NCBI GenBank assembly: GCA_951812535.1
Contig: CATOSK010000006.1
Coordinates: 617,583 to 681,582 of the forward strand
Direction of reading: 5' to 3'
Source of the DNA: an uncultured Dehalococcoidia bacterium
GTDB taxonomy: Bacteria > Chloroflexota > Dehalococcoidia > Lucifugimonadales > UBA3495
Length of the DNA: 64,000 bases
Position 1 is the stretch's first letter, and each line of letters opens with the position of its first letter. The notes beneath the pieces are model-generated. The model saw nothing but the letters and a program-made list of their open reading frames with translations. It was not told the origin of the DNA and made no database searches. The translations under genes were made by a program, and so were the position numbers. Shown here piece by piece: positions 33,735 to 42,765 of this stretch.

Positions 33735-33854
33735 GGTCGCACCTCCTCGGGTTTCTTTTGCAGGTTATTTTGAAAGTTCTTCCGCGGGTTCGATACTACC
33801 ATTCCTGCCATGCCGGGTCGATGCAGGCTGCCCCGAGAATCCAACCCCCGCTTC

Positions 33855-33934
33855 GAGCCTGCCCCCGCGTAGGCGGGGGCGGGGACCCAGACCCCGGTAA
33901 AACCTACCCTCAGGAACGCCAACCGGAGCAAACC
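33855..33934. repeat. GCAGGCGGG-type repeat, second long copy
   Basis: GAGCCTGCCCCCGCGTAGGCGG and ACCCAGA, then CGGTAAAA, CTCAGGAACGCCAACCGGAG and CAAA, matching the 28074 copy block by block. Confidence 0.75.
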
Positions 33935-33963
33935 CTTCCCCTCCCCCGTCATCCCCGCCACGG

Positions 33964-34045
33964 AGCCGCCCAGCACTCTTGGACAAGCTTGCGCCCGCGT
34001 AGGTGGGTGTTACCTGTGAAGAGCGCGAAAGCGGCGACCCTTTAA
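33964..34045 (-). repeat. Dispersed structured repeat, extended copy G
   Basis: Read on the - strand it starts AAAGGGTCGCCGCTTTCGCG and ends GTGCTGGGCGGCT, with about 20 extra bases in the loop. Its inner arms GCGCTC/GAGTGC differ from copy A (GCCCCC/GGGGGC) yet still pair, allowing one G-U. Confidence 0.75.
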
Positions 34046-34046
34046 T

Positions 34047-34178
34047 CCAGGGGGTTTGGGGGATGCATCCCCCAACGTAACCCCAGCTCCCCCGCAGAAC
34101 CCTGCCCCACAGTATCCCGAGTCCCCGTCCACCGTAAGTTTGACCAAACCAGCCCTCGTCCAATCACCCGGTCACGCA
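34047..34178. repeat. About 130-bp direct repeat, unit 1
   Basis: It runs from CCAGGGGGTTTGGGGGATGC through CAACGTAACCCCAGCTCC and CGTCCACCGTAAG to GTCACGCA. Unit 2 lies 250 bp downstream. Confidence 0.85.
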
Positions 34179-34297
34179 ATCGCCCTTCCCGCGTAGCTCA
34201 GGGGCATCGCATCCGAAAAACACCACCATGCAGATGCCGCAGCTTGACATCCATCTGTGCTGTTATCAACTATTGTGTTAAGCAGCATCATGCTCAC

Positions 34298-34428
34298 CCA
34301 GGGGGTTTGGGGGACGCTTCCCCCAACGTAACCCCAGCTCCCCCGCAGGACCTTCCCGCGCCGTATTCCCCTGACCGTCCACCGTAAGTCTGACCAAACT
34401 GGCCCTCGTCCAGTCGCCCTGTCACGCA
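34298..34428. repeat. About 130-bp direct repeat, unit 2
   Basis: It has the same block order as unit 1, with scattered differences mostly in the middle. The 119 bp between the two units is AT-richer and unrelated. Confidence 0.85.
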
Positions 34429-34539
34429 CCGGCATCGCTATTCCCAAACCGCGTTTTAGACAGTAGACTTGGAAACCATGTTCGGCCTTCCCCTCATCCC
34501 CATTACCCCCGTTCCCTTTGAATAGGTAGGCCGGAGCCA

Positions 34540-37500
34540 ATGGGTAGAACGACGCTCCTCCTCTGGCTGCTGCCCTTCCACCTGAAGGCATCCTGGGCAT
34601 CCCTGGTCATCACCTTCATCGGTGTCCTGGCCGCGGCCACCCTGATGGCCGTCGGCGCAGTCTACTCCCGGGGGCTGGCGGAGGGCGGTCTCCAGCACGC
34701 CCTGGCCTCCGCTTCCCAGGGCGTCCTCAACATCCGGCTCACCGTCCAGAACCGCCCCGTCGGCGGGGCCGACTACGACAGCCTGCGCTCCCTCGTCGAA
34801 GAAACCATCAACGGCCACGTTTCCTACCTCGTCCGCGACCTCCAGAGGCTCGGCCGGGGCCAGCCCGACCTGCCCCTGGTCATCAACCCGGACTCGGACA
34901 ACCCCACCGTCCCGGGCCCGGTTGGCCGTCCCTTCTTCCTCACCGAGTTCCAGGAAAACACCCGTTTGATTGATGGCAAGTGGCCCTCCTCAGATCCGGT
35001 GTTCCGTGACAACGGAGTCGAGATGGAGGCCGTAATCGGCCCAGCCGTCTCCTCCGTCATGAACCTGCCTGTGGGTTCCAAAGTCCAGTTGGCCCCCTTC
35101 TACAATGACCTCTCCGAGGGGGTCTACCTCAATATCGTCGGCATAGCGGAACCCGTCGATACCCTGGCCGAATACTGGATGGGCTCGGCCCTGTACTTCA
35201 ATGTCCAGAACTACGGCGACAACCCTTTGATCCCCTTCTACGTCACCGAAAGGGCCTTCTTCGACGGCATGGGCGCCCGCTATCCCTGGCTGGTTGGCGA
35301 CTACGAGTGGTTCATCTTCGTCGACACCGGCGTCATTACCGTGGACAACGTCCAGGCAAGCAGGGATGCCCTGAACGGGCTGGAAGGGGACATCAACAAG
35401 CAGATCCCCCGCTCCACCGTCCTCACCCTGCTGGAAAACAGCCGCGGGACCGGGTTGCTCGCCACCTACCAGCGCGACCTGACCCTGGCCCGTGTCCCCG
35501 TGTTCCTGTTCCTGTCCCTGGTCTCCCTGGTCGTGCTGTATTTCCTGACTGTGGTGGTCGGCCTCCTGGCGCAGACCCGCAGCGATGAGGCCAGCCGTCT
35601 CCGCAGCCGCGGCGCTGCTCCCTTCCAGGTGGCCGGACTGCTTATGCTGGGACAGGGCGTCGCCGTGCTGGCCGCCCTGGTCCTGGCTCCCTTCCTGGCT
35701 ATGGTGGTGGCCCGCCAGTGGCTTCTTGGCACCATCAATCCCCTTGGGGCAGACGGCGGCGGGATTCCCGTCGGACTGTCCTGGGATATGTTCGCCCTGG
35801 CCGCCGGCGCCGGTTTGCTCAGTGCCGCGGTCCTCCTCGTTTCCAACGTCGGTCTGGCCCGGATGGAGATACTGGAGTTCCTGCGTGCCCGCGCCCGTCC
35901 TCCGGCCGTCCCCCTTTTGCACCGCTACTATGTCGATGTCCTTGCCGTCGGCGTCCTCGGCTTTCTCCTCTGGCAGGCCCAGGGGCAGGGTGGCCTGGTG
36001 GGAAGGGCATTGTCCGGCACCGGGGTCGAACTGGACCCTGTCCTGCTCCTCGGTCCGGCGGTTGCCCTCCTCGCGGCCGCCTTCATCCTGCTCCGGGTGT
36101 TGCCTCCGCTGGTCCGGTTCCTGGCGTGGCTCTCCGGGCTGGCCGCCCCTTCCTGGGTCACCTTCTCCCTGGTCCGCATGGCCCGGGCTCCCCTCTCCTA
36201 CGGCTCTCTGGCCGTCCTGGTAATGCTGGCCGCTGCCCTGGGAGTGTTCGGCGCGGCCTTCCAGTCCACCCTCTCCCGCAGCCAGCAGGAACAGGCCCTG
36301 TTCCGCAGCGGTGGAGACCTCGTCCTCACCGGGTTCACCCTCGCCGGGTCCCAGCGGGAGGCCCGCACGCGTGAGCTGGCTTCTATCCCCGGGGTGACTG
36401 CCGTCAGCCCCTTGTTCCGCGACTCCGTGCGTGCCGTCGAGGGGTCCGTTGGCCCGTCGCTGACCCTACTCGGCGTCGAGTCGTTGACCATGCCCCACGC
36501 CGGATGGTTCCGCGGCGATTTCTCCAGCGAAAGCGAGACCCTGTCCGAGCTGTTGGTCCCCCTGCGGGGAGGCTCCGCCGCCCTCACCGGGACTGGTTGG
36601 GAGGTGGCCTCCGGAATACCCGTGCCGGAAAACACCCGCCGCATCGGCGTTTGGGTCAACGCGGACAACATGGAGGCCCAGGGACTGGCCCAGGCGTACA
36701 AGCTCTGGGGCCGTGTCGAGGGCGCTGACGGGCATCACCGCAACCTCGACATGGGCGAACTGCCCATCGGCCGCAGCCGGGTCTCAGGATGGTTCTTCAT
36801 GGAAGCCGAGGTCCCCGAGGACTCGGTCCTCACCCATCCGGTCACCCTCCAGGCCTTGATGATAACCGGGCCCACGGTTTCCCGGATGCCTCCCGGCAGC
36901 ATCGATGTCGATGACGTCACCGCCCTGCCCAATCTGACGGCGCGGCCTCGGCCGGAACGGATCATCGAGAGTTTCGAGGGCCCCCAGCGGTGGGTGGCCT
37001 TCCCCCACGCCGGCGATGAGCCGGACCAGGTGCTGGTGTCCGACGGCGCGGCCCGCTCCGGTTCCGCCGGGCTCCGGTTCGCCTGGATCGAAGCCCTGGG
37101 CGGCGCGGCCCGCGGCATCCTGGCGCCCCCCGGCCCCTATCCCCTTCCTGCCGTCGGCGGGCCCGGTTTCCAGCGGGGCCAGTTGGTGCGGGTCCACATC
37201 GGCCGCACCCTCGTGCCGCTGGTAATCAGCGGCACCACCGACTTCTTTCCCACCATAACCACCACCTCCCGCCGCTTCCTCATCGTCTCCCTGGAAGACT
37301 TCAACACCTACCTCCACCGCGCCACCGGAAACCGCCAGAGGCCCGGCGAGTTCTGGGTCGGCGTCGACGACAACGCAGACCGGGGCGCGGTCATTGCGTC
37401 CCTCCGCGAAGCCCTCCCCCGCACCGCCCGGATCCAGGACCGCGACCTCCATGTTGATGCCGCACGCCGCGACCCATTGTCGGGAGGCGGCTGGAACGGC

Positions 37501-37911
37501 CTTACTTTCTTGAGCATCTCCGCGCTGGCCCTGGTCGTGGCCGTTGCCCTGGGCGCCCACGCCGTGGTCGCAGTCAATAATTCCCGGGTTGATCTCACCG
37601 TCACCAGGGCTTTGGGATTTTCCCAGGCGCAGATGTGGCTGTCCTTGATGCTGGAAAGGATCGTGGTTACCGTGGTGGGGCTGGCGTCTGGAGGAGCAGT
37701 CGGATATCTGTTAGCCCGCTGGACCCTGAGCTTCCTGGACACAACCCCTACCGGACGCGACATAATTCCCCCGGTGGTGTTCACCCAGCAACCGGCAATC
37801 ATCCTGGTGACGGTCGCTGCACTGTCCGTGGCCGCTGTGCTGGCCGTAGTTGTGGCGGCCGGTTCGGCCGCGCGGCTGCGGCCCTCTGATATACTGCGGA
37901 ACTCCGAATGA
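34540..37911 (+). CDS. Very large FtsX-family ABC permease, first of two
   Basis: The 1123-residue protein is a fused FtsX-type permease. It has one N-terminal helix (about 10-35), an extracellular domain to about 305, then a series of helices near 320, 365, 420, 465, 500 and 560. A second extracellular domain (about 600-960) precedes three final helices near 990, 1045 and 1085. GGAG lies five bases before the ATG. With the following permease and two ATPases it should form an exporter or membrane-remodelling machine. Codons are C-ending through most of the gene, then switch to a G-rich pattern after about 37.55 kb. Confidence 0.9.
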   Translation: MGRTTLLLWLLPFHLKASWASLVITFIGVLAAATLMAVGAVYSRGLAEGGLQHALASASQGVLNIRLTVQNRPVGGADYDSLRSLVEETINGHVSYLVRDLQRLGRGQPDLPLVINPDSDNPTVPGPVGRPFFLTEFQENTRLIDGKWPSSDPVFRDNGVEMEAVIGPAVSSVMNLPVGSKVQLAPFYNDLSEGVYLNIVGIAEPVDTLAEYWMGSALYFNVQNYGDNPLIPFYVTERAFFDGMGARYPWLVGDYEWFIFVDTGVITVDNVQASRDALNGLEGDINKQIPRSTVLTLLENSRGTGLLATYQRDLTLARVPVFLFLSLVSLVVLYFLTVVVGLLAQTRSDEASRLRSRGAAPFQVAGLLMLGQGVAVLAALVLAPFLAMVVARQWLLGTINPLGADGGGIPVGLSWDMFALAAGAGLLSAAVLLVSNVGLARMEILEFLRARARPPAVPLLHRYYVDVLAVGVLGFLLWQAQGQGGLVGRALSGTGVELDPVLLLGPAVALLAAAFILLRVLPPLVRFLAWLSGLAAPSWVTFSLVRMARAPLSYGSLAVLVMLAAALGVFGAAFQSTLSRSQQEQALFRSGGDLVLTGFTLAGSQREARTRELASIPGVTAVSPLFRDSVRAVEGSVGPSLTLLGVESLTMPHAGWFRGDFSSESETLSELLVPLRGGSAALTGTGWEVASGIPVPENTRRIGVWVNADNMEAQGLAQAYKLWGRVEGADGHHRNLDMGELPIGRSRVSGWFFMEAEVPEDSVLTHPVTLQALMITGPTVSRMPPGSIDVDDVTALPNLTARPRPERIIESFEGPQRWVAFPHAGDEPDQVLVSDGAARSGSAGLRFAWIEALGGAARGILAPPGPYPLPAVGGPGFQRGQLVRVHIGRTLVPLVISGTTDFFPTITTTSRRFLIVSLEDFNTYLHRATGNRQRPGEFWVGVDDNADRGAVIASLREALPRTARIQDRDLHVDAARRDPLSGGGWNGLTFLSISALALVVAVALGAHAVVAVNNSRVDLTVTRALGFSQAQMWLSLMLERIVVTVVGLASGGAVGYLLARWTLSFLDTTPTGRDIIPPVVFTQQPAIILVTVAALSVAAVLAVVVAAGSAARLRPSDILRNSE

Positions 37912-38143
37912 TGCCGGGTGCCCTGGTGAATGAATCGAAGGAAACCAACAAGAGCATAAGTATTTTGTGCCCGCCAGCAGCCCCTTCTTCCGTGCCGAAA
38001 CCCCAATGGCTCTCCGTTCGGCATTCCGGTACAGCGTTCCCAAAAACCCTGGTGGGGGTCGAGCTTCCCACGGCCCGGCCAACGGGGTTTTCCGGCCAAC
38101 TGGGTCTCAAGGTACAGGTCCCGCAGCAACACTGGTGTTTTAA

Positions 38144-41100
38144 GTGTCCCTCCTTCACCTTGCATACATAATCGCCCGCAAGCGGTTGGCCGCTCACTGG
38201 CAGTTGGAAATGGTGCTGCTGTTGGGCATTCTCCTGGCTGTTGCCCTGCTGGCCAGCAGCGTGGTCTTCTCCGACCTTCTGGCCGAAGCGGCCCTGCGGC
38301 GTTCCCTGCAGGAGGCGACTCCCGAGGAAGCCAATATCTGGGTGCGGGTCTTCAACGATCTGGACGACCCCGGGGCCCAGGGTAGGACTCCCCGTTATGA
38401 GTCCAGCATTCGATTCGTCGATACGCGGGTCGTTCCCCGGTTGGAGGGCGTGACCGCCAGCAGCATCCGCCTGTTCGAGACCGCCACCTTTTATTTTTCG
38501 GGGCATCCCCAGCTCGAGCTGGCGGACGAATTGAGACCACGGGGGAAGATACAGCACACCACGGCCCTGGGCGACCCGGAACGGACGGAGCTCCTGGAAG
38601 GGCGCTGGCCAGGGGCCCAGCCATCCCCGGAGGGGCGGTTGGAAGTCGTCGTAGAAGCTTTGGGCTCGGACCTGCTGGAACTGGGAGTGGGAGACGTCTT
38701 GACGGTGCTGCCCGCCACCGGAAGGGATGCTGCATCCTCCCTTGATGTCGAGATAACCGGCATCTTCCGGCGGTTGGATCCCGGCGGGGAATTCTGGACG
38801 GGCCTGGACAGGGACTTCAGCTACAGCAACGAGCGGTGGACTATCGTCCCGCTCTTTGCCGACGAGTATGCCCTGCAGCAGCAGGTCGGCGCCGTCTTCG
38901 CCGGGACTCACACCAACACCACATGGGTATTCCACCTGGACCGGACCGGACTGGAAGCGTCGCGGGTGGAAGATCTCCAGCGGCAGCTTCGGCTCATTCG
39001 GGCCGACGTCGCCGCGAACCTGCACAACGGGGGAGCGACCATCAAGCTCGACCGGGTGCTTGACGCGTATTCGGAGCAATTGCTGCTGGCGCGGATTCCG
39101 CTGTTCCTCATGGTTTTCCTGGTAACCGGCATCCTGGCCTACTACCTGGCCCTGGTGGCGAGTTTGACCATCCGCTCCAGAGGAGCGGAGATCGCCATGC
39201 TCCGCAGCAGGGGTTCAACCACCTGGCAGATTGGCGTGCTCGTGCTGGTGGAGGGAGTCTTGCTGGCAGTGCCGGCAGTGATAGTGGGGACACTGATTTC
39301 CCCGGCGGTCGCCAAGGTGTTGGGGGGACTGTTCTTTCACGTGGAGGCCGACCTGGGTTTCGGGGTCACGTTGGGGGCCTTCCTGCTGGGGCTGGCGGGA
39401 GCCGCCTTGGCGGTGGCAGTCCTGACCCTGTCGACCCTGGTAGCCGCCCGGCGGGGGATAGTGGAGTTCCGGCAGGGAGGGGCCCGGCCGGGCACTGCTC
39501 CCTTCTTTCAGCGGTACTACCTGGACGTTCTGCTCCTGCTGATTATCGGACTTGTCTGGTGGCAGACCCAGGCGCGGGGGTCGTTCCTGGTGCGGGCCAC
39601 CGGCGAGCAGGACCTTTCAGTTGACTATTCTCTCCTCCTGGGACCGGTGCTGGGGCTGCTGGCGCTGGGCCTGGTGGTGCTCCGCTTCTTCCCCATTGTC
39701 GTGGGGCTGCTGGCCCGGAGCATGGAGGTGATCGGGCCGGTCTGGCTGGTGCAGGGACTGCGCCGGGTGTCCCGGGACCCGGTTACCCCGGGAAGCCTGG
39801 TGATCCTGCTGATGCTGGCCACTGCATTGGGAGTAATTGGAAGCGCCTTCAGCGCGACCCTGGACCGGAGCCAGAGGGACCGGGCGCACTACGAGGCTGG
39901 AGCCGACCTCTGGGTCCAGCACAACGGCAGCGTGGTCTCCAGTGCGAGCCTGGGATTGCCGGACTTGCTGGTTTCCAGGGGTCTGGTCCAGTCCGCCGCC
40001 GAGGGACGCCGGGTCAATGCGCGGCCCCTCACCGAAGGGTTCACCACCACCCGCGCCACGGCGTTGGCCATCGAGGCCGACAGATTCCCAGATGCCGCGT
40101 GGTACCGGAACGACTTCTCCGAACAACGGGAGCTGCCGGAACTGATGGAGGCCATAACGCCCGCCGACCCGACATTCGGCGATGACGGTATACGCCTCCC
40201 CCAGGATGCCACCGGGCTGTCGGTGTGGGCGCACCCGGACCGTCCCCGGGCCAGGTTGTCCCTGTCGGCGCGCATACGGGATGACGTGGGCCAGTACATT
40301 GACGTGGAATTGGGTGTTCTCGATGAACGAGGATGGCAGAAGCTGGAAGCGCCAATCGAACCGCCCAGCCTGACTGCGGCCCAGAGGCGGCTGTCCGCCT
40401 CTCCTTCCGTTACCTTGAAACCGCCCTTTACGTTGTTGTCCCTGCACATTTCCGGGCGACGGGGGACGGCGGGGGCCGGGTCCATTTTCCTCGACAATCT
40501 CTCCGCCCTGACGCCCTCCGGGGAAGTGCCCCTTGATTCGTTCCAAACTGGGGAGGGATGGCAGCCCGTGGCCGACCTGGTGCGGCCGGGGCTGCAGAGC
40601 GTTGACCTGAGCCGGTCGGTAATCAGGGACGGGTCGGAAGCTTCAACCCGGTTCAGTTGGTCTCCCGGCGGCACCGGCCTGCTGGGGATCAGGTACGGCG
40701 CTCCCGCCGAGCCCCTGCCCGCCATCGTAAGCCCCGGGATGCTGGAGGCGGCGCAAGCCCGGGTGGGCGACGAAATTTCCCTGGGCGCGTCCACCTTCGC
40801 CATCCCGATCAGGGTGGAGGCCGTGGCGGACTTTTTCCCAACGCTGGACCCCCAGGAGCATCCCTTCGTGGTCGCTGACCTGGGAGGGTTCCTGCACTAC
40901 GCCAACCGGCACAACCGCAGGGTCGTTGCCGGCCCCAACGAACTATGGGCCGATTTCGGGCCTCCGTCCGCGGGAGAGGCCGCAGGAGGGGATGGCATCC
41001 AACTGTCCCCCGGGGACGCCCCGGCGGAAGCTATCTACGCCGCCCTCGCGGACCAGGGCTACCGGGTGCAGGATGCCCGGGAGTCGCGGGTCCTGGTCCA

Positions 41101-41563
41101 GGAGCGGGCCGGGCAGCCGCTGACCAATGCCAGCTGGGGCGGCCTCCTCGTGTTGATGTTCCTTGCCCTGGTCCTGGCCAGCGCTTCCGGAGTGGTCCTT
41201 TTCTCCTACACCGATACCAGGGAACGGCAGACCGAGTTTGCCCTCCTGAGGACCATCGGCTCATCGCGTCGCCAGGTCAACGGCGTCGTGTGGTTCAGTC
41301 TTTTCCTGGTGGTTGCCTGCGGAATCGGGCTGGGAACCTGGGCCGGTCAGCAGATCGGGGCCAGCATTCTTCCCATTCTCGAAATCGGAGAGGGGGGCAC
41401 CCGGGTGACCCCTCCCATGGTCCTTGAAACCAACTGGGCCACCCTCGCGGGGGCGTACCTGCTGCTGGCGATGGTGACTGCGGGCACCGTGGGGTGGCTG
41501 GCGTGGCTGACCGCCCGCATGGAGGTCCACCAGGTCCTCCGGGCCGGAGAGGCCGTGAAGTAG
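38144..41563 (+). CDS. Very large FtsX-family ABC permease, second of two
   Basis: The 1139-residue protein has the same plan as its neighbour and is a paralogue: LLGPVLGLLALGLVVLRFFP here versus LLGPAVALLAAAFILLRVLP there, and TALGVIGSAFSATLDRSQ versus AALGVFGAAFQSTLSRSQ. The C-terminal FtsX segment TEFALLRTIGSSRRQVNG is clear. It starts at GTG without a good ribosome site. The 232-bp gap before it shows no gene of its own. Unlike the first permease, codon third positions are G-rich throughout. Confidence 0.9.
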   Translation: MSLLHLAYIIARKRLAAHWQLEMVLLLGILLAVALLASSVVFSDLLAEAALRRSLQEATPEEANIWVRVFNDLDDPGAQGRTPRYESSIRFVDTRVVPRLEGVTASSIRLFETATFYFSGHPQLELADELRPRGKIQHTTALGDPERTELLEGRWPGAQPSPEGRLEVVVEALGSDLLELGVGDVLTVLPATGRDAASSLDVEITGIFRRLDPGGEFWTGLDRDFSYSNERWTIVPLFADEYALQQQVGAVFAGTHTNTTWVFHLDRTGLEASRVEDLQRQLRLIRADVAANLHNGGATIKLDRVLDAYSEQLLLARIPLFLMVFLVTGILAYYLALVASLTIRSRGAEIAMLRSRGSTTWQIGVLVLVEGVLLAVPAVIVGTLISPAVAKVLGGLFFHVEADLGFGVTLGAFLLGLAGAALAVAVLTLSTLVAARRGIVEFRQGGARPGTAPFFQRYYLDVLLLLIIGLVWWQTQARGSFLVRATGEQDLSVDYSLLLGPVLGLLALGLVVLRFFPIVVGLLARSMEVIGPVWLVQGLRRVSRDPVTPGSLVILLMLATALGVIGSAFSATLDRSQRDRAHYEAGADLWVQHNGSVVSSASLGLPDLLVSRGLVQSAAEGRRVNARPLTEGFTTTRATALAIEADRFPDAAWYRNDFSEQRELPELMEAITPADPTFGDDGIRLPQDATGLSVWAHPDRPRARLSLSARIRDDVGQYIDVELGVLDERGWQKLEAPIEPPSLTAAQRRLSASPSVTLKPPFTLLSLHISGRRGTAGAGSIFLDNLSALTPSGEVPLDSFQTGEGWQPVADLVRPGLQSVDLSRSVIRDGSEASTRFSWSPGGTGLLGIRYGAPAEPLPAIVSPGMLEAAQARVGDEISLGASTFAIPIRVEAVADFFPTLDPQEHPFVVADLGGFLHYANRHNRRVVAGPNELWADFGPPSAGEAAGGDGIQLSPGDAPAEAIYAALADQGYRVQDARESRVLVQERAGQPLTNASWGGLLVLMFLALVLASASGVVLFSYTDTRERQTEFALLRTIGSSRRQVNGVVWFSLFLVVACGIGLGTWAGQQIGASILPILEIGEGGTRVTPPMVLETNWATLAGAYLLLAMVTAGTVGWLAWLTARMEVHQVLRAGEAVK

Positions 41564-41611
41564 AGGGCAATCGAAGGCGCGGCGCAGCTCTCCGCAGTTG
41601 CAGGTGATATT

Positions 41612-42727
41612 ATGGGCCGGCGGCCCTCGCTGGGTTCCCGGGTTATCAAACCGGGGTTATCAAGCAGAAAGGGCCCAGCAGAAAGTGAACGGAAGGAAGA
41701 CGGGTTGGTAAATTCTCAATCTTCAAATTTGCAATCTTCGCGAGAGACTGTCAACGGAGATGCAGCGTTCGACGGTACGAGGGAAGGCGAGGCCTATATC
41801 CAGTGCCGGGACCTGTTCAAGATCTTCAAGCCCGCCGACCTCGAGGTGGTGGCGCTTAGGGGCGTCGACCTGGACGTGGCCGCCGGGGAACTGATGGCCA
41901 TCGTGGGGGCCAGCGGCAGCGGCAAGTCCACGCTACTCAACATCCTTGCCGGACTGGAAAGCCCCTCGGCCGGACAGGTCTACGTCGGCGGCCGTGACCT
42001 CCTCGACATCACCGACCGGGACCTCGTCCAATACCGCCGCTCCGAGGTGGGGTTCGTCTGGCAGGCCACGGCCCGCAATCTCGTCCCCTACCTCACTGTC
42101 CAGGAAAACATCGAACTCCCCCAGGCCATTGCCGGAGTGAACCGGCGGGAGCGGCGCGTCCGCGCCCAGGAATTGCTCCAGGCGATGCACATGGAGGACA
42201 AGGCCCGCCGGTTGCCCAACCAGTTGTCCGGTGGTGAGCAGCAGCGCGCTGCCATCGGAGTGGGCCTGGCCAACCGCCCACCGCTCCTGCTGGCCGACGA
42301 ACCAACCGGCGAACTGGACACCCAGATGGCCATCGAGGTTTTCCAGATGCTGGGCCAGATGAACCGGGTCTTCGGCGTCACGGTGGTCATCGTCACGCAC
42401 TACCCGGGGGTAGCCCAATACGTGGACCGCGTCGTCCACATTCGGGACGGACGCATCAGCTCGGAAAGCTATCTGCAGTCCACCTTCCAGCGGTCCGGGG
42501 TCAGCTCGGAGCACGAGTTCCTGGTGGTGGACCGGGCGGGACGGCTGCAGCTTCCCCAGGAGTGCATCGCCGAGCTTCAACTCAGCGGGCTGGCCCTGGC
42601 TGAGGTTGAAGAGGACCGGGTTATAATCACCAAGGCCCCGCTCCTGCCCCGTGATTCCGTGGACCATCCCCGGCCGGAAACGGCAAGCCCTGCCCGCAGA
42701 CCGGAATTTTCCCGCCCTGCCGACTAG
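41612..42727 (+). CDS. ABC transporter ATPase with C-terminal AbrB-like segment
   Basis: The 371-residue ATPase begins at ATG after AGGTGATATT; a TTG at 41705 behind GGAAGGA is an alternative that removes a low-complexity N-terminus. Walker A is GASGSGKST, signature LSGGEQQRAAIGV, Walker B LLLADEPTGELD and H-loop VTHYPG. The Q-loop has tryptophan, VGFVWQATARNL. After the ATPase, residues about 300-345 (FLVVDRAGRLQLPQECIAEL, then VEEDRVIITKAP) look like one AbrB/SpoVT swapped-hairpin half. It is unusual for such an ATPase and may serve dimerisation or regulation. Confidence 0.9.
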   Translation: MGRRPSLGSRVIKPGLSSRKGPAESERKEDGLVNSQSSNLQSSRETVNGDAAFDGTREGEAYIQCRDLFKIFKPADLEVVALRGVDLDVAAGELMAIVGASGSGKSTLLNILAGLESPSAGQVYVGGRDLLDITDRDLVQYRRSEVGFVWQATARNLVPYLTVQENIELPQAIAGVNRRERRVRAQELLQAMHMEDKARRLPNQLSGGEQQRAAIGVGLANRPPLLLADEPTGELDTQMAIEVFQMLGQMNRVFGVTVVIVTHYPGVAQYVDRVVHIRDGRISSESYLQSTFQRSGVSSEHEFLVVDRAGRLQLPQECIAELQLSGLALAEVEEDRVIITKAPLLPRDSVDHPRPETASPARRPEFSRPAD

Positions 42728-42765
42728 ACGGAGGGTAACCCCATCAGCGCCGCACCGGAGACGTT

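Larger units (their letters stand above)
33735..34539. other. 805-bp intergenic region built from repeats
   Basis: It contains a GCAGGCGGG-type repeat (33855-33934), an extended copy of the 63-bp family (33964-34045) and two copies of a roughly 130-bp direct repeat (34047-34178, 34298-34428). Short open frames here cross the repeats and look non-coding. Confidence 0.7.

Noticed and set aside
34190..34240. tRNA-like words (GCGTAGCTCAGGGGC) between the two long direct repeats
   Set aside because: No matching acceptor stem, T-arm or CCA end can be found; at most a chance match or fragment.
37912..38143. Small gene between the two large permeases
   Set aside because: An open frame of 87 codons starts at ATG 37908 but is compositionally poor, has no ribosome site and no recognisable feature.
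37500..38150. Replication origin at the C-to-G skew switch
   Set aside because: No dnaA, dnaN or DnaA-box cluster is visible, and the skew changes again elsewhere in the window.
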